Positions 34,720 to 43,200 of a DNA stretch of 64,000 nucleotides are shown piece by piece. Position 1 is the stretch's first letter; each line of letters begins with the position of its first letter. Position numbers and translations under genes: made by a program. The DNA comes from CAXRDE01 sp964229355. GTDB lineage: Bacteria > Cyanobacteriota > Sericytochromatia > UBA7694. The stretch is from the NCBI GenBank assembly GCA_964229355.1, contig CAXRDE010000005.1, positions 248,001-312,000 of the forward strand, written 5' to 3'. Below the pieces are notes generated by a model. The model was given only the letters and a program-made list of their open reading frames with translations, made no database searches and was not told the origin of the DNA.

Positions 34720-37371
34720 ATGGAAGCTTTCGCTGTGATTCGACATGTTTCAAAATTATCCTGGTTCAGTTATGTGCTCAGCGCTTTGTTATTGATCTCG
34801 TGTAGCACGACACCGACTCATCCGCCAACGCAAGCCTCAGTCATGTCTGCGCCGCCTGTTACAATACAGCAAGCCCAGAATACACCACTCCCCCCAAAAG
34901 AGAAACTCACGCTCAGTCAGCCTATGACAGGAGTAATTGGTGTACCTTTGTCTGATTTTCAGCTTCAGGGTGAAGATAAGATAGATTTTGAACTCCCTTT
35001 GAGCCTTCCTATTTCGCGCTCCGGCATCAAAGAGGGCACAGGTATGCTGTACTTAAGTGGAGGCAACGAAAATTGGAATGCAGCAGGTTTGGTAACTGCC
35101 CGGTTTTCTATTGTACCTCAGACCAATGGAACCACACTCATGCGTTTAGAAGCAGGTAAATCGAGTGGTCCTTATACCTACTATGTCAGCGCTTCAGGCA
35201 TTGTCAATGGCATCCCTGAACTCAAAGAGGGAAGCAGTATTTCAGCCCCTTTAAATTTTTCTGAATCTAAATACTCCATCAGTCACGATAATACAGGGGG
35301 CTCTAGAAACTATGTGTTTGAATCAGGTGTTATTCAAGCCAGTGTCAACGGTGAACAAATCACCGTAGGTATTTCAGGAATGACCTCCAGCAGAATGACC
35401 TGGAAGGAATGCTACTCCTGGGGAACGGGTAGCGCTTGTTATGATCGCTCCGATAGCACCAAATCACTACTGGGTGGCAACATTCAGTTTATTTCACCCA
35501 TTGCTAAAAAAGAATTAAGCTTAGAACTCAAAGCTGACCAGGACGGTATTGGCAACACCTTTGCCAGCGAGTCCGGTGATCTGGCCTTACAGTCTGTTTT
35601 GGGCGTTGATACCTTTGGCTCACAAGAGCCCTGGACCCTGCGCATTAAAAAAGATGGGGCCACGGGCACAGCCACAGGTGATAACTGCTGGGATAGCTAC
35701 ACCTCAGGCGGTACGGGTAAAAAGGACAATGCCTACACCTTAGATGCTTCTAAACTGGGCAATGGCACTTATACCGTTGAAGCGTATTACAGCGCCTACC
35801 CCGATGAAAAGGCAACGGTGACGGTGGAGGTCAAGAATAAAACCCAGGTCACCGTGATCGAAAACCCGAGCTTCTACCCTGTTCAGCAAAACACCAAACT
35901 CGAAGTCTGGGCTCCTGCGTGCGAAAGCGCCTGGGATTTAAAATTCACAGGCGCGGTCAATGATCCTGACAACGCCGAAGAACCTGTCCAGTGCAGCTTT
36001 TCTCGCACCGGCACTACCGCCAACCCCATGCAACCGGCCTCGGTGTTATGGGATGGGGTCTGCGAAGACAAGCTCGCCCGTGATGATTGGAATGTGGAGC
36101 TGAGCACTGAGTCAGACGGTGATGCGACTTCGGTGACGGCCCTGTGTTGTGGCAGCGTAACATTGGAAGCGGATCAAGAGGCCATTTCACCGGGCACTGT
36201 AGACGGAAACTTTGATAGCGTCAATTTTAAGGTGCGCTCTAGCACTGGTAAACCCTGGGAGCTGAGCATTCGGGGCAATACCCCTGGCCCCTTGGATGAG
36301 CGCGGCCTGCCCACCGCAGGGCCTGAATGTACGTGGTCAGCGTCTGGCTCGGAATCAGAAAAAACCATCAACTGGAAGGGAACCTGCGATGGGGGTGCAA
36401 TGGTGGATGGGCAATATACAGCCACCCTGCGCTCTGAAGATCAAGAAGACAGTGTGCCCATTATGATAGATAACACAGCACCTGTGTTTGGCGAACTCCT
36501 GGCGATTCCACGTTTTGATGGCCGCACGGACTACTCGATTACCGTGCAGGATCCTCTGGTGAATGGTGTAGCCTCAGGCCTTAAAGACCTGGCCTCGCTA
36601 CAATTGCAAGCCAGTGTAGGCGGCGAAAACACCCAGTTGGCTGACCTGCGTATGGATGCGGGTGACTTTTCGATTACCAGCACCGGCGGGCAAACCTATA
36701 CCTTGCGATTTACCTATGCAGGGACCAATGCCCTTTTGTTACGCGGTTTGGATTTATTGGCGAATGTGGGGAGCAATGCAAAGACTCCAAAATTGCTTAC
36801 AAAAAGATGTAAGAAACAAGGCATTACCCTTTTAAATGCCTATGATTACTATCGAGTGCGTCAAGGGGAAAATAGAGCGATAACTCTTTATTTCTTAGTC
36901 GACAGTCCAGGAGATGGATACAATCGTCCCTACCCTCCCCACAAACAGTTTGAACAAAGTATTAAAGCTTACTCCAGCTTATCGGGAGCAAAAAACCTTA
37001 TTCCTGCTTCTAACTTTTCTTTTGAGAACTTAAAAGCAGATCGGGTAGGAATAGCAATGTGGATGTATGGTTATCCAACTGCTGGTGGTGGAGTAACACC
37101 ACATCTTTTAGAAGGGGTGAGTCCAGGTAAATTTTTAGACTCAGGCTTACCTTTTAGACAAATACGTTCTAATGGCCAGTGGGTGTCAGGACCTTATTTA
37201 GCTAAGGGGCAGTTGCTACTTATGATTTCCCCAGACCTCAATTTAGTGTCTTATACAAACCAAATGCTAACCATTGAGGTGCCCAACTCACAAAACAATA
37301 ATAAAACGGTGTTTAATTTAAATTTAAAAAAAGGAGTAAGCAATACATGGTCAGAAATCACATGTCTATAA
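34720..37371 (+). CDS. Mosaic surface lipoprotein, candidate polymorphic-toxin carrier
   Basis: 883 aa from the ATG at 34720 (a GTG at 34735 preceded by GGAAG is also possible). Lipobox LISC with Cys28. The protein consists of repeated beta-rich modules with regularly spaced Cys pairs (for example ECYSWG...ACYD, WDGVCED, CTWS...GTCDGG). An internal segment at codons matching 35755-35841 recurs almost exactly at 38163-38249. From about 36785 the base composition turns AT-rich and the last ~195 residues lose the module pattern, as if the C-terminus had been exchanged. It overlaps the following gene by 25 bases. The function of the C-terminal part is unknown; no nuclease motif is seen in it. Confidence 0.72.
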   Translation: MEAFAVIRHVSKLSWFSYVLSALLLISCSTTPTHPPTQASVMSAPPVTIQQAQNTPLPPKEKLTLSQPMTGVIGVPLSDFQLQGEDKIDFELPLSLPISRSGIKEGTGMLYLSGGNENWNAAGLVTARFSIVPQTNGTTLMRLEAGKSSGPYTYYVSASGIVNGIPELKEGSSISAPLNFSESKYSISHDNTGGSRNYVFESGVIQASVNGEQITVGISGMTSSRMTWKECYSWGTGSACYDRSDSTKSLLGGNIQFISPIAKKELSLELKADQDGIGNTFASESGDLALQSVLGVDTFGSQEPWTLRIKKDGATGTATGDNCWDSYTSGGTGKKDNAYTLDASKLGNGTYTVEAYYSAYPDEKATVTVEVKNKTQVTVIENPSFYPVQQNTKLEVWAPACESAWDLKFTGAVNDPDNAEEPVQCSFSRTGTTANPMQPASVLWDGVCEDKLARDDWNVELSTESDGDATSVTALCCGSVTLEADQEAISPGTVDGNFDSVNFKVRSSTGKPWELSIRGNTPGPLDERGLPTAGPECTWSASGSESEKTINWKGTCDGGAMVDGQYTATLRSEDQEDSVPIMIDNTAPVFGELLAIPRFDGRTDYSITVQDPLVNGVASGLKDLASLQLQASVGGENTQLADLRMDAGDFSITSTGGQTYTLRFTYAGTNALLLRGLDLLANVGSNAKTPKLLTKRCKKQGITLLNAYDYYRVRQGENRAITLYFLVDSPGDGYNRPYPPHKQFEQSIKAYSSLSGAKNLIPASNFSFENLKADRVGIAMWMYGYPTAGGGVTPHLLEGVSPGKFLDSGLPFRQIRSNGQWVSGPYLAKGQLLLMISPDLNLVSYTNQMLTIEVPNSQNNNKTVFNLNLKKGVSNTWSEITCL
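35755..35841 (+). repeat. 87-base repeat, copy A (inside the lipoprotein gene)
   Basis: 29 codons starting LGNGTYTVEAYYSAY. They match copy B at 38163-38249 at 81 of 87 bases and 28 of 29 residues. Five of the six differences are silent. This is the longest near-identical block between the two genes and could serve as homology for recombination. Confidence 0.85.
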
Positions 37372-38162
37372 AAATAAGTGTAAGTTGTGCTTTGGCAATG
37401 TTTTTAGTATTAACTACTGCTTTCGCAGAGAGTATCATCAATGATTCGCTCCAGTCTTGGTTTTATAGCGGAAGAGATGTTTCAATGAGCAGAGATCAGT
37501 ATTTTGAATCTGTTGTTGGTGGGACTGTGGAAGCAGCTTCTCAAAAAGATTTTCATTATAGTCTAACCAATTTTCCTGTTCTTCTTGGTAACTTCAGCAC
37601 CTTGGATATAGAAAAATTTATCGTTACCAGTGGCTTTCCTGAAAATTTTGAACTAGAGATAGAGTCTGACTTAAAAAGTGTGGATAACAATCTGTTTGAA
37701 GAAATTCAAATCGATGGCAAACAAGTACTCAAAGCAAGTGTACTTTACTACAAACAATCAAACTTAACCCCCCATGCTGCAGGCTATTATTTTCATACCT
37801 CAAACCAGAGCTATGCCAATTTTCTATTTCAGTTTGCGAATGTCTACCACACCAAAGACACGCCTTACTACCAGGAGATCAGACAACGGGCCAAACCCAC
37901 TCATAATATCCTCCCCAATCAAAAGGGCAATAAACCTATTATCAAGGGCGAAAACATCACCTTTTACCACCTCGACCGCAACGATGGCTACATTGAAACC
38001 TATGGCTTTCGTAAGCCCAAAGGCAACGAGCTGAAAGGCGTGGAACAAATTCTTGTGTTGCAGGCCATTTACCCGGCGGCGCAAATGGCGGAACTGGCGG
38101 GGCCGTTAACAGAGTTGTTTGTGAAAGAAGTGCAACAGCATCAGGCGGTGTGGGGCTACTAG
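37347..38162 (+). CDS. Unknown exported protein in the toxin-like island
   Basis: 271 aa, not recognised. The ATG at 37347 has AAGGAG ten bases upstream and overlaps the previous gene. A signal peptide with a long N-region ends near AFA (about residue 27). The mature part is mixed alpha/beta. The first half of the gene is AT-rich, the last ~300 bases are of the composition usual for the window, so it is itself mosaic. The last 15 codons (LFVKEVQQHQAVWGY) have a diverged second copy at 41341-41385. Its TAG stop is followed in the same frame by the headless module at 38163. Being exported, it is not a typical cytosolic immunity protein. Confidence 0.68.
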   Translation: MVRNHMSIKISVSCALAMFLVLTTAFAESIINDSLQSWFYSGRDVSMSRDQYFESVVGGTVEAASQKDFHYSLTNFPVLLGNFSTLDIEKFIVTSGFPENFELEIESDLKSVDNNLFEEIQIDGKQVLKASVLYYKQSNLTPHAAGYYFHTSNQSYANFLFQFANVYHTKDTPYYQEIRQRAKPTHNILPNQKGNKPIIKGENITFYHLDRNDGYIETYGFRKPKGNELKGVEQILVLQAIYPAAQMAELAGPLTELFVKEVQQHQAVWGY

Positions 38163-38249
38163 CTGGGCAATGGCACCTATACCGTTGAAGCCTATTACAG
38201 CGCCTACCCCAATGAAAAAGCCACGGTGACGGTGGAGGTCAAGAACAAA
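38163..38249 (+). repeat. 87-base repeat, copy B (start of the orphan module)
   Basis: Begins with the base directly after the TAG of the preceding gene and stays in frame into the 38226 reading frame. 81 of 87 bases match copy A at 35755-35841. Homology to the carrier at nucleotide level stops soon after the repeat; at protein level it continues for a further ~70 residues (Cys-containing module). Confidence 0.85.
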
Positions 38250-40199
38250 GCAGAGTTGAAAGTGATTGGCAACGCTGCGTTTACACCGCCTGGGGAAGAA
38301 GTGACCTTACAGGCGACTTTTCCGGCCTGTTCAGAAGGCCATGTAACCTTAGAAGGCGCAACGCAAAGCCTATTTGAAGAGGCTGAGCCTGAGACGTGCA
38401 GTTTACGCATCTTAGAAACACCCGGTGTAGGCGCACAGCAGACCCTTAACTTTGTTTGGAATGGCATGTGTGAAGACGTAATCAGTCGTGATCTTTGGAC
38501 TGCAGATTTATGGGTGGATGAGGAGATTAAAGACTCCCAAACCTTAGATCTTTTGGGTGATTCACCATCCTGTGAAGAAACGCCTTTGACGCCCGAAGAC
38601 CTCAATGAAATGCTTTCGTTGATCAATCAGCTTTCGTTGTTTTCAAACTCGGGCTTTGGTATTCAGTCTGTGGATGTGGCTTCAGGAGATGCCTTAAAAA
38701 CCTTTGTACAACAAAAATCCAAAATGGAAAAGGCCTATACTCAACTGGCCGAATTGGGATACCCAGTCGCACAAATTCAAGAAACCAGCACCCAAGACGG
38801 TTTGCCTGCTGCAAGCTCTTTCCCCCAGGCCAAGTCAATAGAACGTCAACTCAATGCTTATTTTGAAGCCAAAGCTCAGCGCGATATTGCCAGGGCTCAG
38901 TACAAAAGCTTTTTAAACACTCTTGAGACTGAAATAGTAGCTTTAAAAACGTACTCTCAGTCTTTCTTTGGAATCCCGTTTGAAGATTACGCTGGTGAGC
39001 AAAGAAATCCCTCAATTTTGTTTTATAAAGACCTGGTGGACGACGCCGTTGCAGATACACAGCTCTTTTTGTCTGAAAAAACAGTCCCCGATTTATTGCT
39101 TGCGATGCAAACCTACACCAATTTGTTGAGCATTTTTTATGAGTTGTCTCACCAGTATCTTGAGGGTGAAGTGAGTGCACTAGAGGGAGTCGATGCATAC
39201 GAATATGAGAAGTTAAATCCCGAAAAGTTAAATACACCTCACCAGTTGATCAAATATGTTCAACGCACATTGCAAAACCTCAATGAAAAAATCAACAGCC
39301 GTCATCAGGCCCTAGACGAAGAGCTAGGTCAGTTATTCGCAGAAGCTGAGGAAATTTCCAATACCTTGGATCAGCTTGAGGCAGAAGCTGAAGCCATTGA
39401 TCAAAGCGATGCTGAGCTCTTGGCAGAATGGGAAGCGTTTCTAAACGAAGAAGCGCAAGAAGAGAGCGATGGTGGTTTTTCGGTCCAGTCAGACATTGAG
39501 AACCCTATTCCTGATGCGGGACTACCCAATGGGTATTACGGCCGTGGGAACACACCCGGCTCCACCACAAACTACGCACGTCAGTATTATAGTAAATCTG
39601 GTAAGCCGGTACGCCCTGAAAAAATACAGCGTGTTCAGCTGAATCAATCCCGCTCTACTAACATGGTAAATTATCGCCAGGGCGTGTTAGCAAACCAAAG
39701 AGCAAATCTCAGTCGTGTCAACACACAAATTCGCCGGTACGAAAGAGGCATTGAACAAGCTAAAAAAACTGGAAATAGCCAGTTGCAACAGCGACTTGAG
39801 TTGGCTAAACGACGCGCTGAAGGGCAACGTAAAAAGTTTGAAGATAATGTTCGGCGCAATGAGGATCTTTTACAAAAAGCAAAAACGGAACAAGGAAGAG
39901 CTCGTAAAAGTTCCAATCAATCAGACAGAAAAATACAATGTACAAAGGTGCCAGCAGCTTATTATCGAAATGTGCCGAGACCATTGAGAGGTGAAGACGG
40001 CTATGTAAATTTGGACAAATTTACTCAAAAACAAAACATAGGGGCAGAAACAAGATTTGTTGACCCAAAATCAGGATACTACTTGGGTAAAGATCGAGCG
40101 GGTGGAAATAGTCATAATGGAAGTAAGTGGAAGCTTAAGTCTCCTTCGGGAAAGCGCTTGGGAACACTAACTCCAGAAGGGAAATATCTTAGAGAGTAG
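38226..40199 (+). CDS. Headless (orphan) toxin module with nuclease-toxin-like C-terminus
   Basis: 657 codons from a GTG at 38226, but the frame is open back to 38163 and no ribosome site, signal peptide or promoter is visible, so it may be silent. Layout: a carrier-type module homologous to the 34720 lipoprotein (about 1-105), a long helical/coiled-coil region (about 110-420), a basic Gln/Arg-rich helix (about 470-560) and a C-terminal domain of about 85 residues with Cys, GYYLGKDRAGGNSHNGSKWK and KRLGTLTPEGKYLRE. That tail resembles small RNase-type domains at the C-termini of contact-dependent and polymorphic toxins (Ntox21-like, from memory). A candidate immunity gene starts 6 bases later. 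Confidence 0.7.
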   Translation: MTVEVKNKAELKVIGNAAFTPPGEEVTLQATFPACSEGHVTLEGATQSLFEEAEPETCSLRILETPGVGAQQTLNFVWNGMCEDVISRDLWTADLWVDEEIKDSQTLDLLGDSPSCEETPLTPEDLNEMLSLINQLSLFSNSGFGIQSVDVASGDALKTFVQQKSKMEKAYTQLAELGYPVAQIQETSTQDGLPAASSFPQAKSIERQLNAYFEAKAQRDIARAQYKSFLNTLETEIVALKTYSQSFFGIPFEDYAGEQRNPSILFYKDLVDDAVADTQLFLSEKTVPDLLLAMQTYTNLLSIFYELSHQYLEGEVSALEGVDAYEYEKLNPEKLNTPHQLIKYVQRTLQNLNEKINSRHQALDEELGQLFAEAEEISNTLDQLEAEAEAIDQSDAELLAEWEAFLNEEAQEESDGGFSVQSDIENPIPDAGLPNGYYGRGNTPGSTTNYARQYYSKSGKPVRPEKIQRVQLNQSRSTNMVNYRQGVLANQRANLSRVNTQIRRYERGIEQAKKTGNSQLQQRLELAKRRAEGQRKKFEDNVRRNEDLLQKAKTEQGRARKSSNQSDRKIQCTKVPAAYYRNVPRPLRGEDGYVNLDKFTQKQNIGAETRFVDPKSGYYLGKDRAGGNSHNGSKWKLKSPSGKRLGTLTPEGKYLRE

Positions 40200-40205
40200 T
40201 TATGT

Positions 40206-40688
40206 ATGTGGCCAGACAAACATTTTTTAGCGAGTATAACTAGTTTAGGTATTGACGATTTTTTGGAAACTTTGCAAAAGCAACGTGTTTCCCAACTGTT
40301 TTTTAGTTATCATCCAAGAATTCTTACCGAGGAGGAGTCACAAAATACCAAAATGTTTTATGGGGAGTTTTTAGGTACCTCAGAGCTATCTTTATACTAT
40401 GTTTTTGAGCACAAGATGATAAAAGCACTTGGTACTTTACATTATCAATCTCCAATTTTCTGGTTTGAACAAGAACGCCTTCAGCTTGAAACTGAGAACT
40501 CGTTGAGACAACATATACAACTTGGATTACGAGATGAGGCATTGGGGCTATTCTTTGTACCTGACAAAAAAATTTTAATGGTAACGGGCTATGACTTAAC
40601 ATGGATGGCATACTTTTTTTCCCCTGAAAACAATAATTTTTTCACGGACATCCTTAAAAATAATGCTATTAACTATTGGCATGTTTAG
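40206..40688 (+). CDS. Candidate immunity protein for the orphan toxin
   Basis: 160 aa, acidic-to-neutral soluble protein without signal peptide; not recognised. It starts 6 bases after the toxin-like gene and is AT-rich, the position and composition typical of cognate immunity genes. AGAGAG stands before the ATG. The pairing is inferred from position only. Confidence 0.62.
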   Translation: MWPDKHFLASITSLGIDDFLETLQKQRVSQLFFSYHPRILTEEESQNTKMFYGEFLGTSELSLYYVFEHKMIKALGTLHYQSPIFWFEQERLQLETENSLRQHIQLGLRDEALGLFFVPDKKILMVTGYDLTWMAYFFSPENNNFFTDILKNNAINYWHV

Positions 40689-40877
40689 GTCTTGTGAACA
40701 GAATCATTTGAGCAAATATTGAGCGACCATTAAAAGCACCACAAAAACAATGATGGAAAATGTCTTTGGGTTTCTTTAGACTCTTAGATTTATGAAACCC
40801 GAAGAACAAACTTTTTGGGGTTCTGAATGTCGCCCAACACCGATTAACATAAATATAAAAGAGCTAAAGTAAAAACA
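40689..40877 (+). other. Intergenic debris with a 26-codon frame
   Basis: Contains an inverted repeat GGGTTTC/GAAACCC and a 26-codon open frame at 40792-40872 (starts MKPEEQTFWGSE) ending five bases before the next gene. The latter may be the remnant of a larger gene. No promoter is clear. Confidence 0.3.
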
Positions 40878-41315
40878 ATGGATGACTTATATTCTGAAAT
40901 CATTTATGAAAAAGATGAAATTGAGGTGTTCTGCGGCTATTTTTTAACGGGCAACAACTTTGACCTGAACACACTTACCAACCTTTCTGGGGTTGAACCC
41001 ACATACAGTTATAAAAAAGGCGAACAAACAAAGGGAGGAGTCCGTTATCAAGAGGACTGTTGGGGAGTGAGTTCACGTGGGCAAATTACTTCAAATAAAC
41101 TCAGTGATCATCTTGAGTATGTACTAAGCCGAGCATTTATCGTACAAGAGAAAGTAATGGACTATATTGAGTCAGAATCGATTACCGTCACTTTTGAGGT
41201 AATTTTTGAGGGTGATGTCTCTGGAACAGGTCCGATTATTCCCAATTTTTGGCTCTTAAAAATAGCGCAGCTAAAACACGTCGATTTATGTTTTGAAATT
41301 TATAATTACGGTTAA
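40878..41315 (+). CDS. DUF4279-like protein, probable immunity protein
   Basis: 145 aa. The pattern of a beta strand (EVFCGYFLTGNNFDLNTLT), then LSGVEPTYSYKKGE and a Trp-containing segment (CWGVSSRGQI), matches DUF4279, a family often found as immunity proteins in polymorphic-toxin loci. No signal peptide. The ribosome site is weak. No toxin gene precedes it directly, so it could be an orphan protecting against toxins of relatives. Confidence 0.66.
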   Translation: MDDLYSEIIYEKDEIEVFCGYFLTGNNFDLNTLTNLSGVEPTYSYKKGEQTKGGVRYQEDCWGVSSRGQITSNKLSDHLEYVLSRAFIVQEKVMDYIESESITVTFEVIFEGDVSGTGPIIPNFWLLKIAQLKHVDLCFEIYNYG

Positions 41316-41340
41316 AAGCTTTTCTCATGTTAAACGTCAA

Positions 41341-41397
41341 TTATTTATTCAGGAGGTGCAACAGCACAAGGCACTCTGGGGATACTCGCCCCTTTGA
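41341..41397 (+). pseudogene. Remnant of a second copy of the 37347-type gene end
   Basis: In frame, 15 codons (LFIQEVQQHKALWGY) match the last 15 codons of the 37347-38162 gene at 11 of 15 residues and 33 of 45 bases, followed by three more codons and TGA at 41395-41397. Upstream of 41341 the homology is lost. It is the scar of a lost paralogue directly before the next small gene. Confidence 0.7.
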
Positions 41398-41420
41398 TTG
41401 GGCGTGTAAAATTAGCGGTT

Positions 41421-41786
41421 ATGTTAGAAGAAGCGGAAGCATTAATTCAATCCAGGGCTGAAATCCATAAAGGAGATAGTGCAGATTACCTTACCATAGA
41501 GTCAGCTTTGGCTGTCCTTGAACTTTTTATCGCTGATGGTGAAATCGGCGTGCTAGGCATCGACTGTTTTTACATCACTCCAGAGAGGACACTCGCACTT
41601 TTAGATATGACGTTGGATCTTTCACGAGATTTCCCACGGAAGAGCAAAGATTACATGGATCTAAGCAAAACGGAGTGGTTTAAACTTCTTAATCTTTCAG
41701 CACAAAACTTTTTACGTTTTCTAAAGGATAATGATGATATTTCAAAAAAAGATTTTTATGTGGAAATAATTTTCACTGACGCCTAA
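41421..41786 (+). CDS. Unknown small protein, probable orphan immunity protein
   Basis: 121 aa from the ATG at 41421; a TTG at 41394 would overlap the TGA of the gene remnant just upstream. Acidic, mostly helical, no signal peptide, AT-rich. Not recognised. Its place directly behind the end of a vanished gene copy is what one expects for an immunity gene left behind after loss of its toxin. Confidence 0.58.
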   Translation: MLEEAEALIQSRAEIHKGDSADYLTIESALAVLELFIADGEIGVLGIDCFYITPERTLALLDMTLDLSRDFPRKSKDYMDLSKTEWFKLLNLSAQNFLRFLKDNDDISKKDFYVEIIFTDA

Positions 41787-41845
41787 ACCTCAATCATCGT
41801 CAAACCGCGAAACCAACGCCATACCCATAAATTAAGGTAAATCAT

Positions 41846-42358
41846 ATGATTATTGCACTCGATTTAAAACAAGTCTCTCACCACAAGATAGAGCAAGAGT
41901 TGGATGAGAAAGGGCTTATACTTACTTATCTTGCACTGAGCCTTGGTAATGATTATTGCATTATAGACATTGTTTCATCAACGGATTATTCTGATGTATT
42001 AGAGAATTTATGGGTAGAGAGTGAGCGTGAAGGATATTCTAATGCACTCTCACGCATCCAAACTGCCTTACAATACCCGCCATCGATAGCATTGGCTTTT
42101 TGCAGGGCAGAGGTCACACCATCTTCAAATCTAAGCTTATCTCGATTTGTACAAGCGTTTGCAAAAGATGTCACCGAGCAACTCGATAATGTAGAAAAAG
42201 ATGGTTTTCATTTACGGAAAGTGATTCAGAGTGATGACTTTGAACTTCGTTTACATGAGTATTACTGGGTTAAAGTTGTGAATCATGAGAAATGTCTATG
42301 GGTATCTCTAGACTATCAACTCTATGAAACCTCTCGACACAACTTTCTTGGACTATAG
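41846..42358 (+). CDS. Unknown small protein, probable immunity-type
   Basis: 170 aa, not recognised. Soluble, acidic, no signal peptide, AT-rich. TTAAGG is found 9 bases before the ATG. It lies in a row of same-strand small genes with short gaps, typical of immunity arrays, but no family assignment supports this. Confidence 0.6.
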   Translation: MIIALDLKQVSHHKIEQELDEKGLILTYLALSLGNDYCIIDIVSSTDYSDVLENLWVESEREGYSNALSRIQTALQYPPSIALAFCRAEVTPSSNLSLSRFVQAFAKDVTEQLDNVEKDGFHLRKVIQSDDFELRLHEYYWVKVVNHEKCLWVSLDYQLYETSRHNFLGL

Positions 42359-42431
42359 AGGCAGCAAGATGAATATGAAAGGTTTTTCCAGAGGCAAACA
42401 TGTTTCTTGAACGCTTAGGAGCACGAAAAAA

Positions 42432-42806
42432 TTGACAGAAGCAGAAATTAGGCAAAAGATAGAAGCAGGGCTCATGACGGTAACTATTGAAGATTTTTAT
42501 GCTTATGCAGAAGCTCTCAATGTGGATGTAAATCAGGGATTTGACAATTTGGCACTTTTGTATGCCAGTGCGTTTATGAGAGGAGAAATTTCCTATGAAG
42601 ATGCAGACGACATTTTAAATACAATCTGGTGGTTTATGTGTCGTTCTAAGGCAGAAGGTTTTGCTAACCTTGCCTATTCCATCTACGAAGCTTTTGACGC
42701 AGGGGAGTTTTCTCGCAAAGAAGGTGAAGATCCCGTCCAAACCTATACCATTCCCATGTTACAAGAGATATTTAACGCTTTGGACTTTACTCACGGATCA
42801 CAATGA
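42432..42806 (+). CDS. Unknown small acidic helical protein
   Basis: 124 aa with TTG start, supported by AGGAG ten bases upstream. Strongly acidic and helical (EAEIRQKIEAGLM, YEDADDILNTIWWF); not recognised, possibly an immunity protein. Its last 16 bases overlap the end of a small minus-strand frame. Confidence 0.6.
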   Translation: MTEAEIRQKIEAGLMTVTIEDFYAYAEALNVDVNQGFDNLALLYASAFMRGEISYEDADDILNTIWWFMCRSKAEGFANLAYSIYEAFDAGEFSRKEGEDPVQTYTIPMLQEIFNALDFTHGSQ

Positions 42807-42972
42807 GGATCTCTTATATATTCTGCTCTTAGTGGCTTCTCTTCTAACTTTTTCACATGTACAATGTCAGGCTCACTTTCGGTCACCACTTCAACAAAGG
42901 TCATACCTGTGATAATTCGCCATGCATAAATGGCGTTTCCCATCCGGCTATTTCCACCTCATCTTTTTTCAT
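42791..42972 (-). pseudogene. Small frameshifted gene on the minus strand
   Basis: An ATG at 42972 with a good GAAGGAT ribosome site opens MKKDEVEIAGWE and stops after 23 codons. A second frame, which can start at an ATG at 42943, continues as AIYAWRIITGMTFVEVV and ends CDP with TGA at 42791-42793. Joined by one base shift near 42935 they give a protein of about 60 residues of natural composition. Either one indel broke the gene or the 50-codon second frame is the real gene. Family unknown. Confidence 0.42.
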
Positions 42973-43200
42973 ACTTCTTTATCCTTCAAAAGATATACTG
43001 CGTGAAATGCAGCGGCCCATGCAATAAGGTATACAAGAGAGACAGGTAGCCGTAAGTCGTCGGCTATGCTGTCATTTAAAATAGCTTAACATCCAAACAC
43101 GATGAATCCTGAAAAAAAGATTTTGGTGCAGCATGACAGAAGAACAACTCAAAGATAAATTTTGCAATGCCCAAGGCACAAGCCGAGTTCGGAGGTAGAC
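42973..43200 (+). other. Intergenic stretch with short open frames
   Basis: No convincing gene. A 21-codon frame at 43133-43198 (starts MTEEQLKDKF) slightly resembles the start of the 42432 gene product and could be a truncated copy. It ends just before the 43201 gene, whose ribosome site lies within it. Confidence 0.25.

Noticed and set aside
38204..38626. 140-codon frame opposite the orphan module
   Set aside because: No start signal; the plus frame matches the carrier at protein level.
43162..43200. N-terminal extension of the 43201 gene
   Set aside because: The ATG at 43201 has a perfectly placed GGAGG; the extension would begin inside debris without a ribosome site.
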